64,000 nt of DNA from JBCAXA01 sp038534295. GTDB lineage: Bacteria; Pseudomonadota; Gammaproteobacteria; Steroidobacterales; Woeseiaceae. The stretch covers positions 806,001 to 870,000 of the forward strand of contig JBCAXA010000001.1 of NCBI GenBank assembly GCA_038534295.1. Reading direction: 5' to 3'. The stretch's first letter is position 1, and the number at the start of each line of letters is the position of its first letter. The position numbers and the translations under genes are program-made. The notes under the pieces are model-generated. The model was given only the letters and a program-made list of their open reading frames with translations, was not told the origin of the DNA and did no database searches. Below, piece after piece: positions 8,274 through 16,458 of the stretch.

Positions 8274-9296
8274 ATGATCTGGGTTCGCCGACTCGTCATC
8301 GTTTTGACGCTGCTCGTCGCCGCGGTGCTCGTCTACGGACTGACGTTACCCGATACGACGCGCGTCGAACGGACAATAACTATCGACCGCCCTGCGGCCA
8401 CGGTATTTGCGCAGCTCAATGATTTTCGCCGCTTCCAACTCTGGTCGCCGTGGGCCGATAAAGCGCCGGAGGTCACGACGGTCGAATTTTCAGGGCCCGA
8501 GCGCGGTGTCGGCGCCGTCATGCGTTGGGAATCCGAATCGCCGGAAGTCGGCAGCGGTCAACAGACCATTACCGTGTCCGAGCCCCACAGCCGCATCGAA
8601 ACCGCGTTGGTCTTCGATGAGTTCGGCGAGAACACGGCTGGCTACAACCTGACCGCGGCGCCCGGCGGCGGCACCGAGGTCAGTTGGTGGTTCTACCAGG
8701 AGCACGGCTGGAATCTGGCGGGCCGTCTCATCGGCTCGATGCTGGACGAATGGGTCGGCGCCGATTACGAGACGGGCCTTGCGCGCCTGAAGACGCTGGC
8801 GGAATCGTTGCCCGCCGAGGACTTCGGCGAACTCGACGTCAGCGACGCAACGCTCGAGCCACAAGTCTGGCTGATTCGCGAGACGTCGTCAGCGCCGACC
8901 GCCGCGGCAGTCTCGGAAGCGCTTGGCACGGCGTTTTTCGAAATTGTTACGACGATTCAGGAAAACGGTCTCGAACGGCGCGGCCAGCCGATTCGCCTCG
9001 AGCAGGGTTTCAACGGTGCCGCACGATTCGCGGCCGCGATTCCGATCGCAGAATCCGATGGCGTATCTCTGGACGGCGCGGTCAAAATGACCGCCGCGTA
9101 CGCCGGCCCAGCGTTGAAAGCCATTCACAAAGGGCCGTACCCGAGCCTGGCTGACACCCACGCGAAGCTGCGTGCCTATGCGGCTGCGCTCGGTTACGAA
9201 ACCGCCGGTGATCTGTGGGAAAGCTATGTCAGCGATCCTGGCTCGATCGCTGAGTCGGAATTGATTACCGAGGTATTTTTGCCGGTAAACCGCTGA
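8274..9296 (+). CDS. SRPBCC-GyrI-like two-domain protein with N-terminal membrane helix
   Basis: 340 residues. A single hydrophobic helix (residues 4-24) is followed by a polyketide-cyclase/SRPBCC-like domain (about 30-165, with RPAATVFAQLNDFRRFQLWSPW split over it) and a GyrI-like effector-binding domain (about 195-338). SRPBCC-GyrI fusions occur in many proteobacteria as small-molecule-binding proteins of unknown role. The membrane anchor suggests it faces the periplasm. Divergently oriented from the metallopeptidase lipoprotein; no functional link can be shown. Confidence 0.8.
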   Translation: MIWVRRLVIVLTLLVAAVLVYGLTLPDTTRVERTITIDRPAATVFAQLNDFRRFQLWSPWADKAPEVTTVEFSGPERGVGAVMRWESESPEVGSGQQTITVSEPHSRIETALVFDEFGENTAGYNLTAAPGGGTEVSWWFYQEHGWNLAGRLIGSMLDEWVGADYETGLARLKTLAESLPAEDFGELDVSDATLEPQVWLIRETSSAPTAAAVSEALGTAFFEIVTTIQENGLERRGQPIRLEQGFNGAARFAAAIPIAESDGVSLDGAVKMTAAYAGPALKAIHKGPYPSLADTHAKLRAYAAALGYETAGDLWESYVSDPGSIAESELITEVFLPVNR

Positions 9297-9300
9297 TTGG

Positions 9301-9678
9301 TCAGGGTTTCAGTAGAAACTCAGGAACCGCCATTGCCGGCGCGGCATCGCCGGTTTCGACGATATGCAGCGACCGACCGCCCTGCTCTTGGGCGATCGTT
9401 GCCGTGTACAGGTCAACGATACATCGCGCGCAATCCGCCGCCTGGTTCGACGACATTTTGCGGACCGAGGCCAGAATCGGATCCTCGCCGGTCATCGCCT
9501 GCGTAGCGTGCAGGCGCTGTCGCAGCGCCGCAAATATGCCACGTTGACCGCTTGGCAGCTCATCCTCGTGGATATCGCTCAAATGATCGATGAATGAGTT
9601 CGCGAGCCGCTGCTTGACCGGCCCGCTGTCACACAGCGCCACGACGGCATCACGAAACTTGCTGGAAAGGTACGCCAC
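9301..9678 (-). CDS. Conserved-looking small hypothetical protein
   Basis: 125 residues, soluble, no signal peptide. I do not recognise the family. It is largely helical in appearance, contains CARCIVDLY (two cysteines three apart) and ends in VPEFLLKP. The GTG start at 9678 is preceded by GGGGAG at ribosome-binding distance. It lies downstream of ileS on the same strand but behind its own predicted promoter at 9846-9875, and ends four bases from the convergent SRPBCC gene. Confidence 0.55.
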   Translation of the reverse strand: MAYLSSKFRDAVVALCDSGPVKQRLANSFIDHLSDIHEDELPSGQRGIFAALRQRLHATQAMTGEDPILASVRKMSSNQAADCARCIVDLYTATIAQEQGGRSLHIVETGDAAPAMAVPEFLLKP

Positions 9679-9729
9679 GCTCCCCGTCCCCGTATTTTTG
9701 TTGTTGTTCGGCGTCCGCTGCTCGCAAGG

Positions 9730-9751
9730 GGATCCGTCGCCCTACGGATCC
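9730..9751 (-). other. Perfect hairpin in the leader of the 9301-9678 gene
   Basis: GGATCCGT-CGCCCT-ACGGATCC forms an 8-bp perfect stem with a 6-base loop. It sits within the roughly 160-nt leader between the predicted promoter (9846-9875) and the GTG start at 9678. There is no U-tract directly after it, so it is not an obvious terminator. Its role, for example mRNA stability or translational control, is unknown. Confidence 0.45.
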
Positions 9752-9845
9752 GAAGCGTGGCGGCGGCGTTTGACCTCGTTCAGGCGAGTTCTCCCCGCTC
9801 CGCCTGACTGAGGCAAGTCCTGCGACCAACCACTTGCACGATCTT

Positions 9846-9875
9846 CTTATAGCAAATTCAGCAAGCCACACACAA
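9846..9875 (-). promoter_or_regulatory. Predicted promoter of the small hypothetical gene downstream of ileS
   Basis: On the minus strand TTGTGT (9875-9870) and TATAAG (9851-9846) are 18 bases apart. It starts just after the ileS stop codon and points to the 9301-9678 gene, so that gene is probably not dependent on the ileS T-box transcript alone. Confidence 0.45.
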
Positions 9876-9882
9876 GGGGCTG

Positions 9883-12800
9883 TCACAGACGACGAAATGC
9901 GATCTGCCAGTCTTCACCGTCAACGGCGAGCGAGGCCCGATGGGCATCGTCCGGCGCCGAGTCCAGCCACTCGGCGGCCAGCGTCTCGTCCATGACGAGT
10001 TGACGGTAGTGGGCGAGTGTCTCGGTGAGTTTGGCACCGCCGCTGACGCCGAGCGCGATCCGGTCCGAGACCTCGAGGCCAGCCTGCTTACGCGCTTCCT
10101 GGATCGCGCGCACCAGTTCGCGCGCCCGACCCTCGACAACGAGCTCCGCTGACAGCGTGGTATCCAGCGCCACCAGGAAGCCGGCGTCTTCGGCGCAAGC
10201 AAAACCAGCCGCAGACTCGGTTTCGATCAACACATCATCAGCACCAAGGCGCAGCGGCTCGCCGTCGATCTCAATCTCGAATTCGGCGCCCGCTTCGCAG
10301 GCCGCAGCGATGATCGCGCCGTTCGCCTCGGCGAGCGCCTGCCGAATAGCCGGCACGAGCTTGCCGTAGAGTTTGCCGATGCGCGGCAGCTTGGGCTTGA
10401 TCCGATACTCAACCAATTGATCGTCGCGCGCGATAAACCGAATCGACTTGATGTTGAGCTCATCGAGCACCTGTTGCTGATGCTCATCGATGTATCGCGC
10501 GTCGTCGGCGTTCGGCAATCGTACGCGAACCTCAGCCAGCGGTTGGCGCGTCTTGACGCCACTCTGACTGCGCGCCGCGCGCCCGAGACTGACCACTTTC
10601 TGCACGACGTCGATGGCGCGCAGCAATTCGTCGTCGCGATAGCTCGCATCCACCGTCGGCCAGTTCGTCATGTGTACGCTTAGTGGCGCGTCAGCATCGC
10701 GGCTGCGTGCGAGATTCTGATAAACGTGCTCAGCGAGGAACGGCACCATCGGCGCCATCAGTCGCGTCACGGTGTCGAGGCACTCGTACAGCGTTTGATA
10801 CGCCGACCGTTTGTCATCCGAATCGGTCGATTTCCAAAAGCGGCGCCGATTCAGCCGCACATACCAGTTCGATAGCTGATCGACGAAACTCTCGATCGCC
10901 TCGCCGGCCGCCCGCGCATCGAACACGTCGAGCGCGGCCGTGACCTTGCGCGCCGTTGCCTCGAGCAAGGCCAGCGCCCAGCGATCGATTTCGGGGCGTT
11001 TCGCTAACGGCACGACATTGTCGAGATCGACGTCGTCGAGCCGCGCGTACAGCACGAAAAACCCGTACGTATTCCAGAACGTGTTGATAAACGAACTCGC
11101 AACGTCCGCGACGATCTCGACCGAGATTCGTTTTTGGACATCAGGCGCCACGCGTGCGAGGAAATACCACCGCAGCGCATCGGCACCGACCGTGTCGAAC
11201 ACCGCATACGGGTCGAGGATGTTGCCGAGCGACTTCGACATCTTTTTGCCGTCCGCGTCGACGATGTGCGATAGGCAAACGACGTTCTTGTAGGCGACCG
11301 AGTCCGAAACCATCGTCGCGATGGCGTGCAGGGTATAGAACCAGCCGCGGGTCTGATCGATCGCTTCGCAAATGTAGTCGGCCGGGAAGTGTTCGTCGAA
11401 GATGTCCCGGTTCTCGAACGGGTAATGCCATTGCGCATAGCTCATTGCGCCGGAATCGAACCAGCAGTCGATGACTTCCGGCACGCGACGCCAGGTCTTA
11501 CCGTCCGCCTCGAACGTGATCTCGTCGACGGCCGGGCGATGCAGGTCGAGCTCGCTGAGCGAGCGGCCGACCAGCGCTTCGAGCTCCTGCAGCGCGCCGA
11601 TGCAGCGATAGTTGCCGTCGCCGTCGGTCCAGACCGGCAGCGGCGTACCCCAAAAGCGTTCGCGTGACAGCGCCCAATCGATATTGTTTTCCAACCAGTT
11701 GCCGAAGCGGCCATCGCGAATGGTCGACGGTACCCAGTTAATGGTCTTGTTCAGCTCGACCATCCGATCTTTAACGCCGGTCGTGCGTATGTACCACGCG
11801 TTCTTCGCGTAGTAGATGATCGGATCGCCGGTGCGCCAACCGAACGGGTAGTTGTGCAAATACCGTCCCGCGCGAAACATGAGTCCGCGCTCGGTCAGGT
11901 TTTTGGTAATGAATGGATCGGCGTCCTTGAAAAACAGCCCGGCGACGAGTTTGACGTCGTCTTTGAAATGACCGTCGAGGCCAACGCCGTGAACCACCGG
12001 CAAGCCGTGCTCCTGGCCGAGGGCCAAATCGTCGACGCCGTACGCCGGCGCGGTGTGAACGATACCGGTACCATCCTCCGTACTGACAAAGTCGGCATGG
12101 AACACTTGAAACGCTGCGTCGGAGTCGACCGCAAGATCATCGAACAGCCGGCGATAGCGCGTGCCGACCAGCTCACGTCCTTTGTGACGCTCGATCACCG
12201 CCGGCGCCGCGTCGCCAAACACCGCACCGACCAATGCATCGGCAACGATGAGCTGCTCACCGTTGTGTTCGACGGTGACGTAGTCAACCTCGTTGTGCAC
12301 GGCGAGCGCTAGGTTGGACGGCAGCGTCCACGGCGTCGTCGTCCACACCAGGAAGTACGTGTCGGCGCGATCGCGCAGCGGAAACTTGACGAAGATCGAT
12401 GGGTCTTCGACTTCACGATAGCCCTGCGCGAGTTCGTGCGACGACAGCGTCGCGCCGATCCGCGGATCGTATGGCACGACTTTGTAGCCGCGATAGATGC
12501 GCCCCTGATCCCAGATGGCCTTCAGCAGCGACCAGACGGATTCGATGTAATCGTTGCTGAGCGTGTAGTACGCCTCGTCGAGATCGACCCAGAAACCCAT
12601 CCGCTCGGTCATCTGCTCCCAGTCGCGGATGTAGCGCATGACCGACTCGCGGCAGCGCCGCGTAAACTCGTCGATACCGACTTTCGCTTCGATTTCTTTT
12701 TTGTCGAAGATGCCGAGTTCTTTTTCGATGCCGTGCTCGACCGGCAGACCGTGGGTGTCCCAGCCGGCTTTGCGCGGCACGTAGTAGCCCTGCATCGTTT

Positions 12801-13014
12801 TGTAGCGCGGGTAGATGTCTTTAAACGTGCGGGCTAGCACGTGATGAATGCCCGGCTTGCCGTTCGCCGTCGGCGGACCTTCGTTGAAGCTCCACAGCGG
12901 CCGACCCTCAGCGGCATCGATCGAGCGCTCGAAAATGTTCTGCTCGCGCCAGAACTCGAGAATTGCCGCCTCCAGTGTCGGCCCGTCGTAGCGCGCCGCA
13001 ACTTCCTTAAACAT
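9883..13014 (-). CDS. ileS: Isoleucyl-tRNA synthetase, type 2 (IleRS2)
   Basis: Charges tRNA-Ile with isoleucine in the cytoplasm. 1043 residues from ATG 13014, which has GGGAAG seven bases upstream; an in-frame start at 13053 would lie inside the terminator hairpin of the leader. The class I signature reads GKPGIHH (His57-His58), the swapped GXHH form found in IleRS2, where standard enzymes have HIGH-type HXGH. KMSKS is intact at 591-595 and the CP1 editing region (about 190-400) and anticodon-binding region are present. Length exceeds E. coli IleS (938) and fits the eukaryote-like type 2 family, known for mupirocin resistance. It stands alone, not next to ribF/lspA as in most gammaproteobacteria. 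Confidence 0.96.
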   Translation of the reverse strand: MFKEVAARYDGPTLEAAILEFWREQNIFERSIDAAEGRPLWSFNEGPPTANGKPGIHHVLARTFKDIYPRYKTMQGYYVPRKAGWDTHGLPVEHGIEKELGIFDKKEIEAKVGIDEFTRRCRESVMRYIRDWEQMTERMGFWVDLDEAYYTLSNDYIESVWSLLKAIWDQGRIYRGYKVVPYDPRIGATLSSHELAQGYREVEDPSIFVKFPLRDRADTYFLVWTTTPWTLPSNLALAVHNEVDYVTVEHNGEQLIVADALVGAVFGDAAPAVIERHKGRELVGTRYRRLFDDLAVDSDAAFQVFHADFVSTEDGTGIVHTAPAYGVDDLALGQEHGLPVVHGVGLDGHFKDDVKLVAGLFFKDADPFITKNLTERGLMFRAGRYLHNYPFGWRTGDPIIYYAKNAWYIRTTGVKDRMVELNKTINWVPSTIRDGRFGNWLENNIDWALSRERFWGTPLPVWTDGDGNYRCIGALQELEALVGRSLSELDLHRPAVDEITFEADGKTWRRVPEVIDCWFDSGAMSYAQWHYPFENRDIFDEHFPADYICEAIDQTRGWFYTLHAIATMVSDSVAYKNVVCLSHIVDADGKKMSKSLGNILDPYAVFDTVGADALRWYFLARVAPDVQKRISVEIVADVASSFINTFWNTYGFFVLYARLDDVDLDNVVPLAKRPEIDRWALALLEATARKVTAALDVFDARAAGEAIESFVDQLSNWYVRLNRRRFWKSTDSDDKRSAYQTLYECLDTVTRLMAPMVPFLAEHVYQNLARSRDADAPLSVHMTNWPTVDASYRDDELLRAIDVVQKVVSLGRAARSQSGVKTRQPLAEVRVRLPNADDARYIDEHQQQVLDELNIKSIRFIARDDQLVEYRIKPKLPRIGKLYGKLVPAIRQALAEANGAIIAAACEAGAEFEIEIDGEPLRLGADDVLIETESAAGFACAEDAGFLVALDTTLSAELVVEGRARELVRAIQEARKQAGLEVSDRIALGVSGGAKLTETLAHYRQLVMDETLAAEWLDSAPDDAHRASLAVDGEDWQIAFRRL

Positions 13015-13033
13015 CGTTCGTCTTCCCAAACAC

Positions 13034-13067
13034 AAAAAACCCCGGGCATACATACGTATGCCCGGGG
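13034..13067 (-). terminator. Intrinsic terminator of the ileS T-box leader
   Basis: A perfect 12-bp stem CCCCGGGCATAC / GTATGCCCGGGG (13067-13056 and 13051-13040) with a 4-base loop is followed by six U residues (13039-13034). Its 5' arm also pairs with the CCGGG preceding the T-box sequence, so terminator and antiterminator are mutually exclusive. It ends about 20 bases before the ileS start codon. Confidence 0.93.
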
Positions 13068-13310
13068 CGATTGATGATCGTCATCAAGCGCGGTACCACC
13101 CGGCGCCCGTCGGCGCCTCACGGCACCGACCTCGGTGAGTCGAATCGACTCCGGTCCACTGTCGAGAACCAGTCGGCCAGCTTAATCGGCAAATACCTTT
13201 CAGCCGGCGGCTCGCGGGTGATTTTCGCGCAGCTTACTCGCGAGGCTCTCACCGTCCCTCGCTCGCTGGGCAGCAGCGGCCGCGTTACTCGTCCCGTTCA
13301 TTGCCTAGGT
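13034..13310 (-). promoter_or_regulatory. T-box riboswitch controlling ileS (tRNA-Ile sensing, transcriptional)
   Basis: All diagnostic parts are on the minus strand in order. Stem I base: GGGACGAGTAAC (13295-13284), the S-turn/GA motif. Distal bulge-loop: CAGCGAGCG...GGACGGTGAGAGC, matching the AG bulge/GNUG loop. Specifier: AUC (13222-13220), an Ile codon, flanked by GAAA and ACC as usual. T-box sequence: CGGGTGGTACCGCG (13102-13089), 13 of 14 positions of AGGGUGGNACCGCG; its UGGU bulge matches the ACCA end of tRNA-Ile (discriminator A). Then the terminator at 13067-13034. Uncharged tRNA-Ile should stabilise the antiterminator and allow ileS transcription. Confidence 0.93.
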
Positions 13311-13420
13311 GCGGAACGCTAGCAGAACGATCCGGGCTTGAAAACCGTCACCGGGGCACGGCACCCTTGGCGCTCCTCAACGCGAAAGCAAAGCCCGCCT
13401 GGGCCGCTCCGTAACGCATC

Positions 13421-15499
13421 ATGACTTCGATTTTCCGACTCGACCGTGCCGCGGGCCTGATCTGTGGCGCCGCACTCCTGGCCGCGCCGCTGCATGCCGA
13501 TGAGGGCATGTGGACCCTCGACAACTTCCCGACCCAGCGCGTCAAAGACGCCTATGGAGCGACTTTGGACAACGCGGCGCTCGGCCGGCTGTCGCTCGCG
13601 ACCGTACGTATCGAGGGTGGCTGCACGGGGTCATTTGTCTCGCCTGACGGTTTGATCCTCACCAACCATCACTGCATCCAGCGCTGCCTCACGCAATGGA
13701 CCGATGAGACCAATAATCGACGCCGCGACGGCTTTCTCGCCAAATCTCGCGACGAAGAGCTCGCGTGCAACGGCGAGCAAGTCTCCGTGTTGGTGGGCGC
13801 CGACGACATTACGGCGCGGGTCGCTACGGCCATCGAGGGTCTCGACGTCGAAGAGGCCAATCAAGTTCGCAAGTCCACGTTGACGCGTTTCGAAAACGAG
13901 TGCCGCGAACAAAACGCCGCCGACGGCCTCGCGTGCGAGGCGGTGACGCTGTACCACGGCGGTCAGGTATTTATGTATCGCTACCGCCGTTTCCGCGACG
14001 TGCGGCTGGTGTTTGCGCCCGAGCAAGCCATTGCATCGTTCGGTGGCGACCCCGACAATTTTAATTTCCCGCGTTGGTGTCTCGACATGGCGCTGCTGCG
14101 CGCCTGGGACGGCGATGCGCCGGCCGAGTCACCGGCCCATTTACCGATTCGTCGCGCCGGCGCACAGCCGGGCGAGGCGGTGTTCATCACCGGCCACCCA
14201 GGCCGCACCGATCGGTTGAAGACGTCGAACCACTGGCAGGTGCTGCGCGATACCGTGCTGCCGTCCGATCTCGAATACAACGCCGAGCTGCGCGGTCGGC
14301 TGCGCCAGTTTGCGTTGACCGGCGAAGATGCGAGGCGCTCGGCCGAACCGGTTATCAAGAGCATCGAAAACCGCCTGAAGGTTTATCGTCAGCGACTGCG
14401 TGCGCTCGGCGACGAACGCAACGTGGCGGTCAAGCGCGAGCAGGAAGCCGCCCTTCGCAAAGCCGCGCTCGCCAACGAGGGTCTCGGCGAGAAACTCGAC
14501 GGCGTCGAGGCTCAGGTCGCCGCTGCCGTCGATAGCTATCGAATCATTTTTGACCGCTACACGCTGATCGAGTCGCGCAAGGGCTTTGACGGCAACCTCT
14601 TCTATTACGCCAAGGCACTGGTGCGAGCCGCGGCCGAGCGCGAAAAGCCGGAAGAGAAACGCCTGCGTGCGTACACCGATCAGGCCCTCGACAAGCTCGG
14701 CCAGCGCGTGCTCGCGCCACGGCCAATCAACACCGATCTCGAAAAACTGCGGCTCGGTTTCGGGCTCGAAAAGCTGCTCGAACGGTTGGGCCCTGACGAT
14801 GAGTTCGTTCAGCTCGTGCTGCGCAGGAACGGGCCGCAAGAACTGGCGGCGCAGCTCATCGACGGTACATCGCTGACCGACCCAGCCGCGCGCAAAGCTC
14901 TGTGGGACGGCGGCCTCGAGGCAATCGAGGCGTCTGACGACCCGCTGATTCAATTGGCTCTGGCGGTCGATCCCGAAGCGCGGGCGCTACGCAAGCGCTA
15001 CGACGACACCGTGCAGGCACCGATACTCGCGGCGGAAACGACGCTCGCGCTAACCCGCTTTGCGCTCTACGGCACCGACTCCTACCCGGACGCCACGTTT
15101 AGTCTCCGCGTCAGCTATGGCTCAGTGCGCGGCTGGCAGGAAGGCGACAAAAACATCGACCCGTACACGACGTATGCCGAATTGGCGCCGCGCGTGACTG
15201 GCGCCGCACCGTTTGCGCTGCCGCAGAGCTGGCAACAGACAACGGTCGACGCCGACACGCGCTTCAACCTTGCCACCAGTAATGATGTCATCGGTGGCAA
15301 CTCGGGCAGCTCGCTCACCAACGCCGCCGGCGAACTGGTCGGCCTCGTGTTTGACGGCAACATCCACGCGATTCCCGGCGCGTACTTTTACGATGGCACG
15401 CGCAATCGTACGGTTAGCGTCCACGCATCCATCATGCTGGAGGCGCTGGACGAGGTTTACAAAGCCAACGCGCTGCTCGACGAGCTGACGATCCTGTAG
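13421..15499 (+). CDS. Secreted S46 dipeptidyl-peptidase, DPP7-like
   Basis: 692 residues with a signal peptide (cleavage near LHA-DE, residue 27). It cleaves dipeptides from peptide N-termini in the periplasm. Catalytic elements of the chymotrypsin-fold S46 family are visible: TNHHC (His83/84), the Asp region DPDNFNFPRW and GGNSGSS with Ser628. The residue 18 after the serine, which sets specificity (Gly in DPP7, Arg in the acidic-specific DPP11), is Gly646, so hydrophobic P1 preference is expected. It is divergent from ileS; no clear ribosome-binding site is seen before the ATG. Confidence 0.93.
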   Translation: MTSIFRLDRAAGLICGAALLAAPLHADEGMWTLDNFPTQRVKDAYGATLDNAALGRLSLATVRIEGGCTGSFVSPDGLILTNHHCIQRCLTQWTDETNNRRRDGFLAKSRDEELACNGEQVSVLVGADDITARVATAIEGLDVEEANQVRKSTLTRFENECREQNAADGLACEAVTLYHGGQVFMYRYRRFRDVRLVFAPEQAIASFGGDPDNFNFPRWCLDMALLRAWDGDAPAESPAHLPIRRAGAQPGEAVFITGHPGRTDRLKTSNHWQVLRDTVLPSDLEYNAELRGRLRQFALTGEDARRSAEPVIKSIENRLKVYRQRLRALGDERNVAVKREQEAALRKAALANEGLGEKLDGVEAQVAAAVDSYRIIFDRYTLIESRKGFDGNLFYYAKALVRAAAEREKPEEKRLRAYTDQALDKLGQRVLAPRPINTDLEKLRLGFGLEKLLERLGPDDEFVQLVLRRNGPQELAAQLIDGTSLTDPAARKALWDGGLEAIEASDDPLIQLALAVDPEARALRKRYDDTVQAPILAAETTLALTRFALYGTDSYPDATFSLRVSYGSVRGWQEGDKNIDPYTTYAELAPRVTGAAPFALPQSWQQTTVDADTRFNLATSNDVIGGNSGSSLTNAAGELVGLVFDGNIHAIPGAYFYDGTRNRTVSVHASIMLEALDEVYKANALLDELTIL

Positions 15500-15501
15500 C
15501 C

Positions 15502-16458
15502 ATGCAAGACGGCTGGCCACAGCCTTCGCGGATCGATGTTGGCGGCGTCTCGCTCGCTGTGCACGTGGCCGGCGACGGACCGCTGGTCGTGCTGCTGCAC
15601 GGCTTCCCGGATATCGCGGCGACCTGGCGCCAGCTTCTGCCGACGCTGGTCGACGCCGGCTACCGCGTCGCCGCGCCGGACATGCGCGGTTACGGCGGCT
15701 CCGATTGCCCGGCCGACGTACGCGATTACGCCGTTGACCGCTTGATCGGCGATCTCGACGGCTTGCTCGATGCGCTGGCAGCCGATCGCGCGGCCTTCGT
15801 CGGTCATGACTGGGGCGCGCTACTGCTTTGGCAATACGCCTTACAGCGCCGCGAACGCGTAAACGCTCTCGCGGCGCTGAATGTGCCGTTCTACCCACGG
15901 CCGCCGTTCGATCCGCTGGACGGGTTGCGACGCTACTTCGGCGATGCGCACTACGTGGTTGATTTCAACAACGGCGATACCGCCGACAGCCTGTTTGCCA
16001 GCAATCCGCAGCGCTACCTCCGCGCCATGTATCGCCGCCTGCCGGTCACGCGCGCCGCCTTCGATGCGATGACCGGCGGCAAGTCCGTGCCGTTCTCGAT
16101 GATCCGCGAGTTCGAGAAGAACGAGCTGCCGGGCGCTGACCTGTTGAGCGACTCAGAACTCGACGAACGTGTCAGCGCGTTCGCCCGCACCGGTTTTACG
16201 CCGGCGATCAACTGGTACCGCAATTGGTCGCTGAATTGGCACCTCACGAAAGACATACCACAGCGCATCGACGTACCGACGCTTTTCATCGAGGCCGTCG
16301 ACGACGTGCTGATCGATCCGAGGCATGTGCTTGCCATGCGCGCGCACATCGATGAGCTCGAGACTCTGACACTCGATCAATGCGGCCACTGGGCGCACCT
16401 CGAGTATCCCGACGAGGTTGGCGCCGCTCTAAGCGCGTGGCTTGCTAAGCGTCAATGA
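15502..16458 (+). CDS. Alpha/beta hydrolase, epoxide-hydrolase type
   Basis: 318 residues. HGFPD (oxyanion region), YGGSD and the nucleophile elbow VGHDWGA, in which Asp replaces Ser, are the pattern of soluble epoxide hydrolases and haloalkane dehalogenases; the catalytic His is in CGHWAHLEYPDEV near the C-terminus. Water-dependent epoxide opening is the likely reaction, substrate unknown. It starts two bases after the S46 stop and its own stop overlaps the next start (ATGA), so the three genes form one transcription unit. Confidence 0.87.
   Translation: MQDGWPQPSRIDVGGVSLAVHVAGDGPLVVLLHGFPDIAATWRQLLPTLVDAGYRVAAPDMRGYGGSDCPADVRDYAVDRLIGDLDGLLDALAADRAAFVGHDWGALLLWQYALQRRERVNALAALNVPFYPRPPFDPLDGLRRYFGDAHYVVDFNNGDTADSLFASNPQRYLRAMYRRLPVTRAAFDAMTGGKSVPFSMIREFEKNELPGADLLSDSELDERVSAFARTGFTPAINWYRNWSLNWHLTKDIPQRIDVPTLFIEAVDDVLIDPRHVLAMRAHIDELETLTLDQCGHWAHLEYPDEVGAALSAWLAKRQ

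Noticed and set aside
13034..13067. The terminator alone as the end of an upstream gene on the minus strand
   Set aside because: No minus-strand gene ends upstream of it; the specifier, T-box sequence and stem I show that it belongs to a riboswitch.
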